Source of the DNA: Balanoglossus misakiensis
Taxonomy: Eukaryota; Hemichordata
DNA length: 64,000 nucleotides
Direction: 5' to 3'
Assembly (NCBI GenBank): GCA_040954595.2
Contig: CM082582.2
Location: forward strand, 9,548,001 to 9,612,000
The position numbers and the translations under genes are program-made. Below are positions 38,222 to 49,800 of this stretch, in pieces; the stretch's first letter is position 1, and every line of letters begins with the position of its first letter. The notes under the pieces are model-generated. The model was not told the origin of the DNA and made no database searches. It saw only the letters and a program-made list of their open reading frames with translations.

Positions 38222-38362
38222 CCATTGCACTTGCCACCACAGACTAGTCTGCAGGAGAGCGGATACCCAGTCATTGAACAATAGATAAGGATTGTCCTAT
38301 TGTGTACAGACTGTCACTCTTAAGCTTTAGTTACCATTGCACTTGCCACCACAGACTAGTCT
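38222..38362. repeat. 29-base direct repeat, two copies
   Basis: A 29-base sequence ending in ACTAGTCT occurs at 38222-38250 and again, unchanged, at 38334-38362, 112 bases apart start to start. Each copy contains ACCACA, the reverse complement of the RUNX core TGTGGT. Confidence 0.9.
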
Positions 38363-38812
38363 TAGGGCCCCACAGCACTATACTTGTTACTAGTATTTAA
38401 ATAACATGGAAGCAGTGCATACATAACGCGATTAGATAATTAGAAGAAACACGTGTTACAAATGTTCTGTAAAACTTTCTTTTATCAATGAAAAATATGA
38501 CAGTAAAAAAAGCTACACCCAAAGGAAATAACAGCAGTTTAAGTTATTATCTTCTGATATTGCACGTGTGATTGGTTATAAACTATCAAGGTGCTCATTA
38601 CTGTGTTATCTAGATTCTCCACCAGTCTTTTGCACATTTCTGGACGCAATTATCCTTGTATGGGCATGCCATACCAGACGAGGCATGGTGGTGTGATTTC
38701 ACAATTCAAAAGTTAGCTCATCGTAATATCAGACAACGAATTGAAGAAAGTTCCTTGTTTAGGCATGCCTTGCCAGACCACTACTACGTCATAAATTTCG
38801 TCATCCCAAGTT

Positions 38813-38818
38813 TATAAA
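38813..38818 (+). promoter_or_regulatory. Candidate TATA box of TNFR-like gene C
   Basis: TATAAA 184 bases ahead of the gene C start codon. The distance leaves room for a leader of about 150 bases. Confidence 0.4.
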
Positions 38819-39001
38819 TGACCATGTTTGGGCGATCGTTTCTCATCCCACCGGATAGATGTAGAAGAGGATGGTTGTCGGCGGCTAAATATGTGGCCGA
38901 ATTAACTGTTTTTTATTCGACCGGTCATCAAAAGCCAAATTCAAAGTGTTGAATCTACTGGACCGAAAGTCGTTTCTCTTCTGAATCCAACACGGTGGAG
39001 T

Positions 39002-41482
39002 ATGATGGGCCAACAATCCTTTAAATCACTTGGTCTCCTATGGGTAGGCAGTTCGCTGTACATGTTGGGAACCTTTGCGAGTGTAGACAAGATAACATTT
39101 TACCTAGTGCTAGTTTTCAGTGTACTTTTGTCATCCATTTCCGGAGCACCTACCGTGCAAACGTGCCCCCGGGGAAAGTTCTCGACCAACAGCGACGAGT
39201 GCAAACCATGTAGCATGTGCGTTGTACCCACGGTGTTTGAACAAGAACCGGAATGCAAGATCTCGTGTCCACATAGTGAGTACACATTTATTTGCTATTC
39301 CAATTGTGGTATAGTAAGTGACCCGACATAGTTTTATTATTCTTTTTGTAATTGTGGAACAGACAGTACATTTACCACCTACTACTACAACATGGGTCAA
39401 AGCATGGTCGTATCCAAGTACATGTAGATCTGTTTCGTCCTTTTGTCAGGCATCGGTTTGGGAAAAGAAGTGGTTGCAGAGTTGACCTGCCCTCCCGGAC
39501 GGTTCCTTTCAGACGGTTGCCACCCGTGTACGTTGTGTGATGACCCGGCTGTTGCCTCGAAGGTCCCCGGTTGCGGTCAATGCCCGCGTAGTGAGTAAAT
39601 CTACGATCAACGATAAAACGCGTGTCACTGTTTGCTAAATTTTGATATCGTTGAAATAAAACGCTGCATAGCTTGCTCTACACGACAAAACGCTACATCA
39701 TGACATGGCTAATGTTTTCGCTTAATCTACATGTGTCTGTACGCAGCTGTACGAGACTATGTAGTGTTCATATGTTTTCAGCTAAACTTGCCAACGCAAC
39801 GGTGTTCCAACAGACCAAACCATTCATAAATCTGCCAGTGTCATTGACTTTGTATGATCATGGAGGTACTAGCAATCTTGCGGTGCGACCTTTGAACGCA
39901 AATGTACCGCTGACCGAATGGGTGAAGGGTGGTGCTCTATTATCACTGGATCGCTCTGCAATCAAAGCTTTGTCATCTTGCTTACTGCTAACGCTAAAAC
40001 AACAGCTACAATTCAGAAGATCAACAGGTGGTTGCTTTGCAGTACAATCTAGTAAAGAGGCAAGTCTCTGTTTCCTTTAAACGCGCAAGACATTTTCCTT
40101 GCAGCCCACAGTAGCCTTCAAGTCACTGGTACCATAAATTTATCTGCTTATACGCACATTCATTTCATATCTGATATTTTTGCTGTTGGTGCTTATCATT
40201 AAAACTTTTCTTCGTTTTGAATTTGCAAAGAATGTAAATTCCTGTTCTAAGTTCAAACTGAACGAATGATTAATTGCTTACGGTGAATAGAACTATCACT
40301 TACGTATTTATTTAATATATTGAAGAACGCACAAATAGAAAAAGGCACGGTAGAGGTTCGTGTAAAAGAAATTTTCGCTTTCCATTTTCTCAGCGGAGCC
40401 GGATGTAACCACTTGCAACGATGGCATGTACTATAATCTCAGAATGAAAGAGTGCATTCACTGTGTAACGTGTTTGGACGACCAAAAGAAGACCTTCGGA
40501 TGTGACCAATGCATTAGTAACAGCGCCGAGGTCCCAGACCCGGTCGATGTCGACCAGCAGCCGAAGGAAGGTCAGCCTAAAAATTGACTTCGCAATAAAC
40601 TACATCAATATGCCCTGTATACATGATATGCGTTTACTTGTTTTGCTTGGTTTCATGCGCTTCTTGGTGATTTCTCCTACACGATAACGTTGTAAACATT
40701 TTGATTGTATTTTATTTCCGCTTATTTAGAAACCCATTCTACCGTTTCCGCGCAGTCAACGCTCAGCCAGCCTACCACAATGCCAGATGACGCCGTGACT
40801 GTAGAACGGCAGGGAGGCGTAAACGAGAACAATGTCAGCTTTGAAGACAACCAAGACACCAATTTCCAGGCACATATAGGTATAGCAATGCTTTTGCGCT
40901 GTATGTTTGTTGGTGGGTCTTCAGCTCCACTGCTGGGATGGGTACTGTAACAACTGCACAAGTATATATTACATGGCGCCCAATTCAACCATGGCGGCAT
41001 AGTAAATAAAATTGCAAATAATTTTTTAAAATACAGTACCAGCAATCAAATAAATATTATTTTGAATATGGGGATTGCTAATCGATAAATAAGTTTTTAT
41101 TTTATTACCTTATACATTGTTTGTTAACATTTCAGATGACTCAACTGAAGGCGGTCTGACTTTTTCCGTGATATTAGCAACTGAAATCGTGGTCATTATT
41201 ATACTTCTGGTAGCATTGGTTGCTGTCATTATTAAATATAGTAAGCTAAGGGGCTATGTGCGACCTGGCGTTGGTCCCCAGGATGCTGGCGACAGTCCCC
41301 AAGACGTTAGAATGCATCACAAAGACGACAACATAGGACGTGGGTTTCGTGATAATGACGGTAGTCCAAGCTCTTCCGGACACAAATCAATCCAAGACTC
41401 TCTACCCCATGGTCCGACCCCAGGCAAATATAACATTCCTAACGACAAGCAGTGTGCTACTGTGATGGAAACATCCGTTTAA
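39002..41482 (+). CDS. TNFR-like type I membrane protein C, three Fn14/BCMA-type cysteine modules
   Basis: Five coding exons, 39002-39275, 39450-39590, 40394-40570, 40730-40879 and 41136-41482, all in phase 1, give 362 residues from the first ATG. A later in-frame ATG at 39062 would also precede the hydrophobic signal segment (about residues 31-48). Modules: Cys55-67-70-73-85-89; Cys105-115-118-121-133-136; Cys146-159-162-165-175-178. The last two close C-x2-C as in Fn14. A Thr/Gln-rich stalk follows, then a membrane segment about 255-281 that contains a buried Glu264, and a tail of about 80 residues without a death domain. Exons 2 and 3 are close copies of exons 1 and 2 of gene D; the stalk, membrane and tail exons are not. 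It is probably a receptor for a TNF-family-like ligand, by inference. Confidence 0.82.
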
Positions 41483-42607
41483 TAAGACACACAACGGACT
41501 CCAAGTAATATCACACTTTCCTATATATAGTTTTAGAACCCAAGAGTAAGCCAGGCACAATTACACTCACAGACAAAGGCATACCACATTATTGACAACA
41601 CACCGTGTTATACTTGCTTGATACACGTGACCTTAAAATTGAACTGAGACTCCTGCAAATTACAAGCACGCACATTTACAAGACCGTGCTTGTGTGAGAT
41701 TTAGGGTACTCATCAATTGCACGTCATGGAATTAGATAAAGCATTTCGTTTGGAATATTATATGCTCTTTCCGATTCTTCCGTCCAATCACGATCTTTTT
41801 CATAATTTTCAGGTATTTCCGTAACCAATTCACATTATCATCAAATTGGTTTCTATTTTACTGAGTATATGTTATGAAACAATATAATGTATATATACAA
41901 GTATGTAAATGGCTGAGGCCCTGACATTTGAAAGAAGAAACACATATTTTTATGAAACAGTATTCAGAATTTTTACTTTTGTAAGATTTTGTAAATTTCC
42001 GTTATAGGTTTTGCAACATTTGCTGGTAAAGACATAATAAAAAAATTAGTAATCCCACACGATCTAACCGAAAGTGTGCTTTCTTTAAAAAAATACAATA
42101 TATACAGTATTTTAGTGTTAAGAAGCCACATGCCTACATGACAGACGGACAGACAATGCATAAATCACGTGTACATACGCGTGTGTTAAGGAGGGCCTGA
42201 CATGATACTCACTGACACGTGCTTGCCATCTCAGACAAGTTGTCTGTGGTGTGATGTGGGTTAGCTCCGTCACTTTTAACCTCACACCTCAGGCAACAAG
42301 TTGTAGTTGTCTGTGGTGTGAGGTTAAACTGACCTGTGGTGTGAGGTTAAACTGACCATGAGGTTGGAAATCCCCGAGCGTTTGCCCAAATTTGCAAACA
42401 CAGAGAAACGTCTCGACACTCATCAGAAGCATTACTCATAGCTTGCAAGGAGACCGACTAGCACAGCAGAAAGAGCTGCTTCTCGACTTTCAGTGCAAAA
42501 TAATCCGGCGTAAAAACCGACTACATTTTAATATTTGCTTATATGCACCAGTTTTGTAAACACATTCGTGAAACGCACATATCGCCCCGTGAACAACTGT
42601 CAAGATC
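41483..42607. other. Intergenic region between TNFR-like genes C and D
   Basis: AT-rich 3' sequence of gene C followed by the presumed gene D promoter. The segment 42220-42360 carries several copies of a TGTGGTGTGA motif, including the perfect tandem repeat at 42311-42356. No clear TATA box. Confidence 0.45.
42311..42356. repeat. Perfect 23-base tandem repeat with RUNX-type cores
   Basis: Units at 42311-42333 and 42334-42356 are identical and each starts CTGTGGTGTGAGG. A related CTGTGGTGTGATG lies at 42244. TGTGGT is the RUNX core. The block is about 250 bases ahead of the gene D start codon. Confidence 0.85.
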
Positions 42608-44323
42608 ATGTCCAAGACCAAGTGGATCTGCTTCGTCCTTTCGTCGGTCGTCGTGTTGGGAAAAGAAGTGGTTGCAGAGTTGACCTGCCCTCCCGGACGG
42701 TTCTTTGACGTCCTTTCAGACGGCTGCCACCCGTGTACGTTGTGTGATGACCCGGCTTCTGCCTTGAAGGTCCCCGGATGCGATGAATGCCCGCGTAGTG
42801 AGTAAATATTCTTGATCTCCGGTGAGATTTGCCGAGTGTTGAGTTTTGTTATGAGGCCAAAACGCCAACGCCGCATAGCTTGCTCTGCACATCAAAAGGC
42901 TACGTCATGACATGGCCAATTTTATATGTGTCTATGTGGCTGCATTAGATCATAGCGCTTACGCTTGGGCAATGTTTAAAGCTATACTTGCGGTGCAACC
43001 TTTACCCTCTGAACGCACTACTTCAGATACTGCTGGTTGATTGGACATACCGGTAGTACCATTCTATCACTGAATCGCTCTGCAATCCAAGCTTTGAGGT
43101 CTCGTTCCGCTTATAGCTAACGCTAATCACAACTACAACTCAGATGATCAACAGGTGGTTGTTTTGCTGGTGTGACGTATACGCTCTTGTAAGGAGACAA
43201 GTCTCTGTTTTCCATTAAAAGTGCAATTTTCGCGTACTCATTTTCTCAGCGGAGACGGATGTAACCCCTGGGACGCCCTCTTGCAACGATGACATGTACT
43301 ATAATCTCAGAATGAAAGAGTGCATTCACTGTGTAACGTGTCAGGGAATCTCGGACGACCAAAAGAAGACCATCGGATGTGACCAATGCATTAGTAACAG
43401 CGCCGAGGTCCCAGACCCAGTCGATGTCGACCAGCAGCCGAAGGAAGGTCAGACTTAAATATGGGTTCTTTGTCTACTCTGATAATCAAAGATAGGCCAA
43501 GAATGAATCCGATGGTGGCAAAAATATCGTTGAAACCAAAAATCAAACAGAACTTGCGACAATAATACCAACCAACACAGCTATCCAGCGAAAGTTACCT
43601 CATATGATTCTCATAGTATGCAAAAGGCAGTCGACGACAGAGACTAAGTCAGACGACACTTTGGACACTGATATCATGTCCGCACGTATTAATCGAAAGC
43701 GATCATATTCTTGAAATTTTCAGAGCATGAGATGAAGGTGCATTCTCCGATCACAGATCAGTTAAACTCGACGTCTTTCATATTGATGGTGGCCGGTATA
43801 GCGCTCGGAATTGTCCTGCTCGTCGTGTCGTTTGTGTCAGTGGCATTTATTGTCTACAGACGTCGATACAAGATGGCTGCCCTTAAAGAGTTTCAGACAC
43901 CACTCACTATGCCACCGGGCACAAAAGGTATTATAATTATGATTATTACGACTGGATATTATACAAATGCTATTTTTGTATGGAAAGACATAAGAGGCAA
44001 GAGAAAAGTAACGGCAACCAACATTAAAATCGTCCTTTTTTTATTTACCGCTTTTCTTCATAGGATCCACACCGGCAACTTCGATGGGTACCGTTGCTGA
44101 AGTCGTCATGGTCTCACCGACGTCTACCAAAATCACGACAAGAATAACACCTGCCCACATGCCCAGTGTGATAACTATCGACGAACACAAGAGAGCTATG
44201 CCTAATAGGCAAACGCATGTAACAGTCAAAGACACCTGTTGCGTCGGCACACGTTCTGATAAGTACGAAATTATGGAGAACAACAAACCGCAGTGTGCAA
44301 AGTATACTGAAAACTTTGATTAA
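42608..44323 (+). CDS. TNFR-like type I membrane protein D, two Fn14/BCMA-type cysteine modules
   Basis: Four coding exons, 42608-42797, 43250-43447, 43724-43927 and 44064-44323, all in phase 1, give 283 residues. Signal peptide about 1-23. Module 1 is Cys27-40-43-46-58-61 and module 2 is Cys75-88-91-94-107-110, both closing C-x2-C as in Fn14. A short stalk leads to a membrane segment about 147-174, followed by YRRRYK and a tail of about 105 residues. The last 80 residues hold many Thr and a CC pair. No death domain. The second-module exon is almost identical to gene C exon 3, including the stretch from NLRMKECIHC to the donor site. It should be a surface receptor, by family inference; no ligand gene lies in this window. 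Confidence 0.82.
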
Positions 44324-44389
44324 GAATATCGTCCACTCGCTTAACACTCCCTCTTATTTTCATCAATAACGACGACGAAAAATCACACA

Positions 44390-44395
44390 AATAAA
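44390..44395 (+). promoter_or_regulatory. Poly(A) signal AATAAA of TNFR-like gene D
   Basis: Canonical hexamer 67 bases after the gene D stop. A second AATAAA follows at 44453-44458. Confidence 0.55.
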
Positions 44396-45135
44396 CCTCG
44401 CCCATCACTCTTGCTATAGGATGCCTACCCCGCCTTTTAATACGCGGGGTTCAATAAACTGATGTATTTATGTACTTATTTTTATATATATTATATCAAC
44501 ATGTATTTTTTAAAATCATCATCATGCTCCTAGCCATGATCAGCCACAATTTCGCTTTGAATGCCACCAATTTACAAATTTCCATCATCTGTCGACAATT
44601 TATCCGTTCGGGTAACATTTACCTTGAGAAGTTTGTTGAATTTTGTGTGACGGAGATCTTTTTTACATGTTATATGTTAAACTGATTTACAAATTTCATC
44701 CACATATCGAAAAATCCGATATATGTTGTTTTCTTTATTTATGTACGTAATTTGGATTTATGAATTCATAATTTTCTTATACAAAGTAGATGTATGATGT
44801 CAAATACACATTTTCACCATTCTGTAAGAATTTGTGATTGAATTATATTTTTTTTGACAAGAGCGATTTCTGGAATGTTTGATATTTTTGAGTATTCATT
44901 TTATATTGTTCAAAATTGGCGTACTATTCTGAATCGGCCAATCCGGAGTTTTTCAAGCTTTCGGGGAAACCGTATTCGATACTGTACCGTTAAAGTGCAT
45001 TGCCTCATTGCAGCTACCTTTAAACTTTGGACTGGTACGTTACGCACAAAACTTTTAACAAAATTGTTGGTGGGAACGTCAGGTTGGTTTAAACTGATTG
45101 CAGGATTTAGGAGAACGCATTCCGAATTAATTATC

Positions 45136-46723
45136 ATGCAGGCGATCACAGGAATTGTCCTGCTTGCATGCATCATATCGGCGAGTGGTGACACTATATG
45201 GGGGAATTCTGAACTCGATTTCACTAGATTTCATCAGAGTCCAGCGGTGGCTGTTCACCTGTCCCTGGCCGGTCAGTCAAGCGTCGTTGCTTCATGGTTG
45301 AATGTAGGGGAGTTTAAACCAGAGGCACAACCACCGATATGCGCCTACGGTCGGACAGCGGACGCGTTCACCGCCATCGCGGCGGGCGAGGCGTACACCT
45401 ACACGGCGGGTGATTTTGATTCCACGCTGAACAGAGTGACGATGGATCTCCAAAGAATCGGTTTCAAGCACGGAGAAGAGGTTTATTACAGGTGCTGCAA
45501 TCCGGACCTGGGAGGTTGGAGTTCACTGTACAGTTTCACAGTGCGACAAGGGGGTCTGGACGACACTGAGCAGAGGTGGGAACCGCCGTCCCTACCCGGG
45601 CCCAGGAGAAAAATTGCCCTGGTCGCCGACTTGGGCATACAGTTCGGGCAGAACACCGTTGACTCTATCAGCAGACACGTACAGGGTGGAGAGGTGCAAT
45701 TGGTCGTCCATGCTGGCGATATCAGCTACGCCGACGATTTCAGCCGAGTTCAACACAACAATTCGTTCGTGTGGACCGAGTACATGGCGATGATAGAGCC
45801 CTTCGCAGCGCGTGTACCCTACATGGTTGGCCCTGGCAACCACGAAGCCCAGTACAACTTTGCTGCCTACCGAAACTGGTTCCACATGCCCCACAACGAG
45901 AGCCAATCGGAGTCCCCGTTCTATTACTCCTTCGACTACATGGGCGTCCACTTCGTCTCCATGTCAACGGAGCACGATTTCAGCCCAGGATCGACACAGC
46001 ATCAGTGGTTGGAAAACGACCTGAGAAAAGCCGATGCCAATAGGAAGAATGTGCCGTGGATTTTTGTGCACGGCCACCGCCCTCTATATTGCAGCGGGGT
46101 AACGGCGTGGATAACAAGATGCACCGTGACAGGTCAAGCTCCCAGATACAGGGCCAACATGGAGGGTCTCTTTCACAAGTACAAAGTTGACGTCTACATG
46201 GCGGGGCATAACCACCAATATGAACGATCCTACCCTGTCTACAACATGACTGTCACGAGTAAAAGTTATCACAATCCAAAAGGCACGGTTTACATCGTAA
46301 ATGGTGCTGCAGGTAAAGTAAAAGGACTAAATAGTGATTTCTATTTTAATCTGAACTTACTTTTTTGAATACGAACCCGACCGATTTCTAAGTAAACATA
46401 GATCTATTGCTGGTGGTATATGGCTGCAACCGAGTCCAGTTCTAATACACCTTTGATTGACCACGATGAGTGAGACAGGGATTACACACTTAAAAAATAC
46501 TAAGTCAAATTGTTTTTTTTTTTCTTCTTCAGGGAATCCGGAGCTCAATGACCCGACCTTTGTTCCCGAGTCAATGGTTCCGTGGCGGGCCAAGATGGCC
46601 TTCACCGAAAACAATGGCTGGATGCTGATGGAAGTCAACGCAACCTCTCTGGATTTCACCTACTTGTTCAGCAAAAACGACGAGGTCTTCGATAGATTTA
46701 CCATCACCAAGGACAGTGTTTGA
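45136..46723 (+). CDS. ACP7: Purple acid phosphatase, ACP7-type, secreted
   Basis: Two coding exons, 45136-46312 and 46533-46723, joined in phase 1, give 455 residues. The frame is open upstream to 44854, but the ATG at 45136 begins a clean signal peptide (about 1-18), so I start there. An N-terminal beta-sandwich (about 30-137) precedes the metallophosphatase domain. All five metal motifs of the family are present: ADLG (Asp165), GDISY (Asp195, Tyr198), GNHE (Asn235, His236), GHRP (His314) and GHNHQYER (His358, His360). The Tyr gives the purple iron charge-transfer band. These enzymes hydrolyse phosphomonoesters at acidic pH with a two-metal centre, in lysosomes or outside the cell. Length fits animal ACP7. 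It is unrelated to the neighbouring receptor genes. Confidence 0.93.
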
Positions 46724-46799
46724 AGACACAGTTCGAACCACCAATCACACTGAGCGGAAAATTATGTTTTGTATTTACTGACAGCGAGACTGTATCATG

Positions 46800-46805
46800 A
46801 TTAAA
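46800..46805 (+). promoter_or_regulatory. Poly(A) signal ATTAAA of the acid phosphatase gene
   Basis: The common variant ATTAAA, 77 bases after the stop codon at 46723. Confidence 0.45.
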
Positions 46806-46848
46806 TATTAATCTTGAGTGTATTTGCGTTTATGCTAGAATTAATGCA

Positions 46849-46880
46849 GAGAGAGAGAGAGGGGGGGGGGGAGGGAGAGA
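46849..46880. repeat. GA-rich simple repeat with a poly-G tract
   Basis: A run of GA dinucleotides followed by 11 G (46861-46871) and more GA-rich sequence, just beyond the acid phosphatase 3' end. Confidence 0.9.
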
Positions 46881-49800
46881 TACCCAAGGAACTTGAAAAA
46901 GTCATATCGAAGCTAATACCTGGAAACATTCATCAACTATGTCCCTCAGAACGAAAGGTCTACACATCCTACTGGTAAGTGGAACAGCCCAACAGTCACA
47001 ATAAACTGCACGGTTTCGAAAATACGTACTAGTATTCAGAATGGTTGACGGTGACAGCTTGGTGGGTTAAAAAGCTAGTGTAACGTGACTCGCCGATATC
47101 ACCAGCCAAAAGGTAAGCCAAACGCGTCTTGTATAGTGATTTCACATTTCATTCGTTTGCCATTCAGTGATGGTGTCGTTTCTTCAACATAAAGATGACA
47201 CACATCACAAACACACACACATTACTGCGGAAAGCAACTGAGAATTAATGCACTTGACAGCTGCATGTTAATCGTCTTTTCAACCAAGGGAGATCAATTT
47301 GATGAACATGCACCATACTTTCTGAAATCGATCTATGTTCGATATAAGAAGAAATATCGCGGAAGTACAGCTTGCTGCGTGGTGTACGTTTGCGCCAAAG
47401 GAATTATGATAACGTAGGTCTCTAAACCTGAATCTGCTACGCCGTATAGCCTTTTGTTGTCAAAGCTTTACGTATTTGAAACATTTGTGTTATCCCGAAT
47501 TGCTCATCTCCAATTTATGAATCGATTCCGCGATATCACTTGTGTAACATATGGTCGAATCAAGGGATATCGATGGCGAATTCTACAGACAGTACAATAG
47601 AGCTACAAAAGCAATCGAACGAACAATTAATTAATCTCGAATCGACATCGTGTTCCCTAAAGGTGCCTAAACCGGAAATAGACAGTCGAGAATAACGAAC
47701 AAAAACACTTTGGAAGGCATGCGGCTGCATTGAGCGAAAAATAAACTAGTGGCATACATACAAATACTGTCGACATTCGTGATGCATTGTACCATAAAAT
47801 GCAACGAATGCAATATTGACACGCACCGACAACAGATAGCAAGTAGAAAGATAACATGCACAGCACATATTGCATCTCTCGTTAAAAATAACACGGGCAT
47901 CAACTATCGCACAGTCGCCCGTAAAAATCTGATTCGTCATTCGGCAACCGAGCCACGAATCTGGTTGGGCGATGTTCCACGTCTCGTAACAGTTATCCTC
48001 ATAGGTTACCTTATTCGTGCACCTGTTGACCACGTGTTTGAAGAGTGAATTGACAAATGAAACTGCCCAATCATGAACAAACCTCGCACCCTGTTCGAAT
48101 GTGATACATGTATTTGATATTCATCGTCCATTTTTGCTGGTGGATCTGCATTACCAATGGGTGTCGAATTAGTAATTCAAATCGGAATTTCTGTGCGAAG
48201 CAGTATGTTAATGTAACAGTTGTAGAATTAAAATACCCCCCGAACACTTGTGCGCAATATAGCACACCATCTGGTCAGATCTAGAGAATAGACATGTCAG
48301 GCAGTGGATGATTGATAGAGTGATGAATATTATATATACATAGAGAATGAAGTTATTTAAAAATGAAACTATTAAATGTCATTTTCACTGCTCAATCCAA
48401 TTAAGACTATTTATCCTAGATAATGGGAAAATACAGCATGTCTCGTTCTTCCAGACTGGTATTTAATATGTTTTTACTATCAATATCTACACAATACGGT
48501 GTTTGTAGCAGACGTTGGGGGGGGGGGGGCACTGCACGAACATTTTGTCCGCCTAGTAATACACTATGCTGTTTTTTTCAAATGTTCGATCCGGATTTGC
48601 ATTTTGGTTAAAGGAAGATTACTATCTGATATGCACTATGTCTTTGTATCGAACAAAAATTACTGTATCTCTTGCTAGGCGTGGTGTGAAGCAATGTTAT
48701 TTCTATCGTCCGTGATAAATATTAAGCTTAAGATGCGTTATTTTTGACAAATGGAAAAGGGTTATCCGATAAAAGCTTCGCATATCTCCTCTGTTTGTGA
48801 TTGATGCGTACCATTAATGGGGTTTTCGCGTTCCTTAGATAGAAATAGCTGTCGCCACGAGCGATTTGCGACGATAAGAAATTGCAGCAGTGTTCAATAG
48901 GGGAAAACACACGTCTTTGGAACCTGTCTAAGGAATCCGATCGCGACGTCATGATTGGTTTCCGCTAGATCACAAAGCTCCTTTTGATGTAACGACGACC
49001 ACGCAAGCATTCTATATGTTCTTTTCAATAAATGCTAATTGAGTGATTTGTCGGAAACTTAATTGTAATGTTTTTTAGTCGAGGAAATAAGATTTGTGAT
49101 GCTATAGAGCATATCAGGCAGGTGGACACTATCTAAAAATGCCATGTATTAGAGTTAAGAGCTTCTGTTTATGTTACTAATGATACAAACGTGATATGTC
49201 AGGCTGTATTATCACTCAATCGTTCAATCACCGAAACTCTAGACGTCAGCACTGGTCGGTCGTCTGTCTATACATAAAACGGCCGCCGGCAGATCGAATT
49301 CTGAACGGTTACTATAGTTACCTCTGAGAGGAAACTGAAGATCCGGCAGACGTTTCGACTTCAATCACTGTCATTACCCCCCCCCCCCTCCCCTGTCATG
49401 GGCAATGTACGCGCAGCTGACGTAATCGTCTGAGACACTGTAATGGCAAAAGCTGGTTCAGAAGCAAGCGTTGGTTTTATCGCAGAGGAGCAGAGGACTA
49501 GAAACGGCAAATGTAGTTTACAATACCAATAATGTCGAAGGTTGTGCAAAATGCCGGGAGCGTCATATCATAGGGGTTATCATCAGCACGCGACTGCAAA
49601 TCATCTATATCATGGTATCAGTATCAGTAGGGAAATGGCAATTCCACTGACGATTAAAGTTTGGGAGATTTCAAATGATAATTTCAGAAAGCAATAATCT
49701 ATGGGTGATAAAGGCAAAGTGTAATAATAATCTGGTCGCTACCTTTCGGGTTAAATGAAGTTCTGCGTTAAATTCTCTGTTAGTGTGTACATGTATTCGT

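Larger units (their letters stand above)
37404..39001. other. Intergenic region between TNFR-like genes B and C
   Basis: 1.6 kb of AT-rich sequence. It holds two copies of a 29-base direct repeat (38222-38250 and 38334-38362) and a TATAAA at 38813-38818, 184 bases before the gene C start codon. No coding exon recognised. Confidence 0.45.

Noticed and set aside
44854-45135. Upstream extension of the acid phosphatase frame
   Set aside because: The frame is open but adds about 94 residues without family similarity ahead of a clear signal peptide at 45136. It also begins without ATG.
47749-48048. 99-residue plus-strand frame in the gene-free region
   Set aside because: Overlapped by similar-sized frames on the other strand, no family pattern, no splice context, ordinary for AT-rich spacer.
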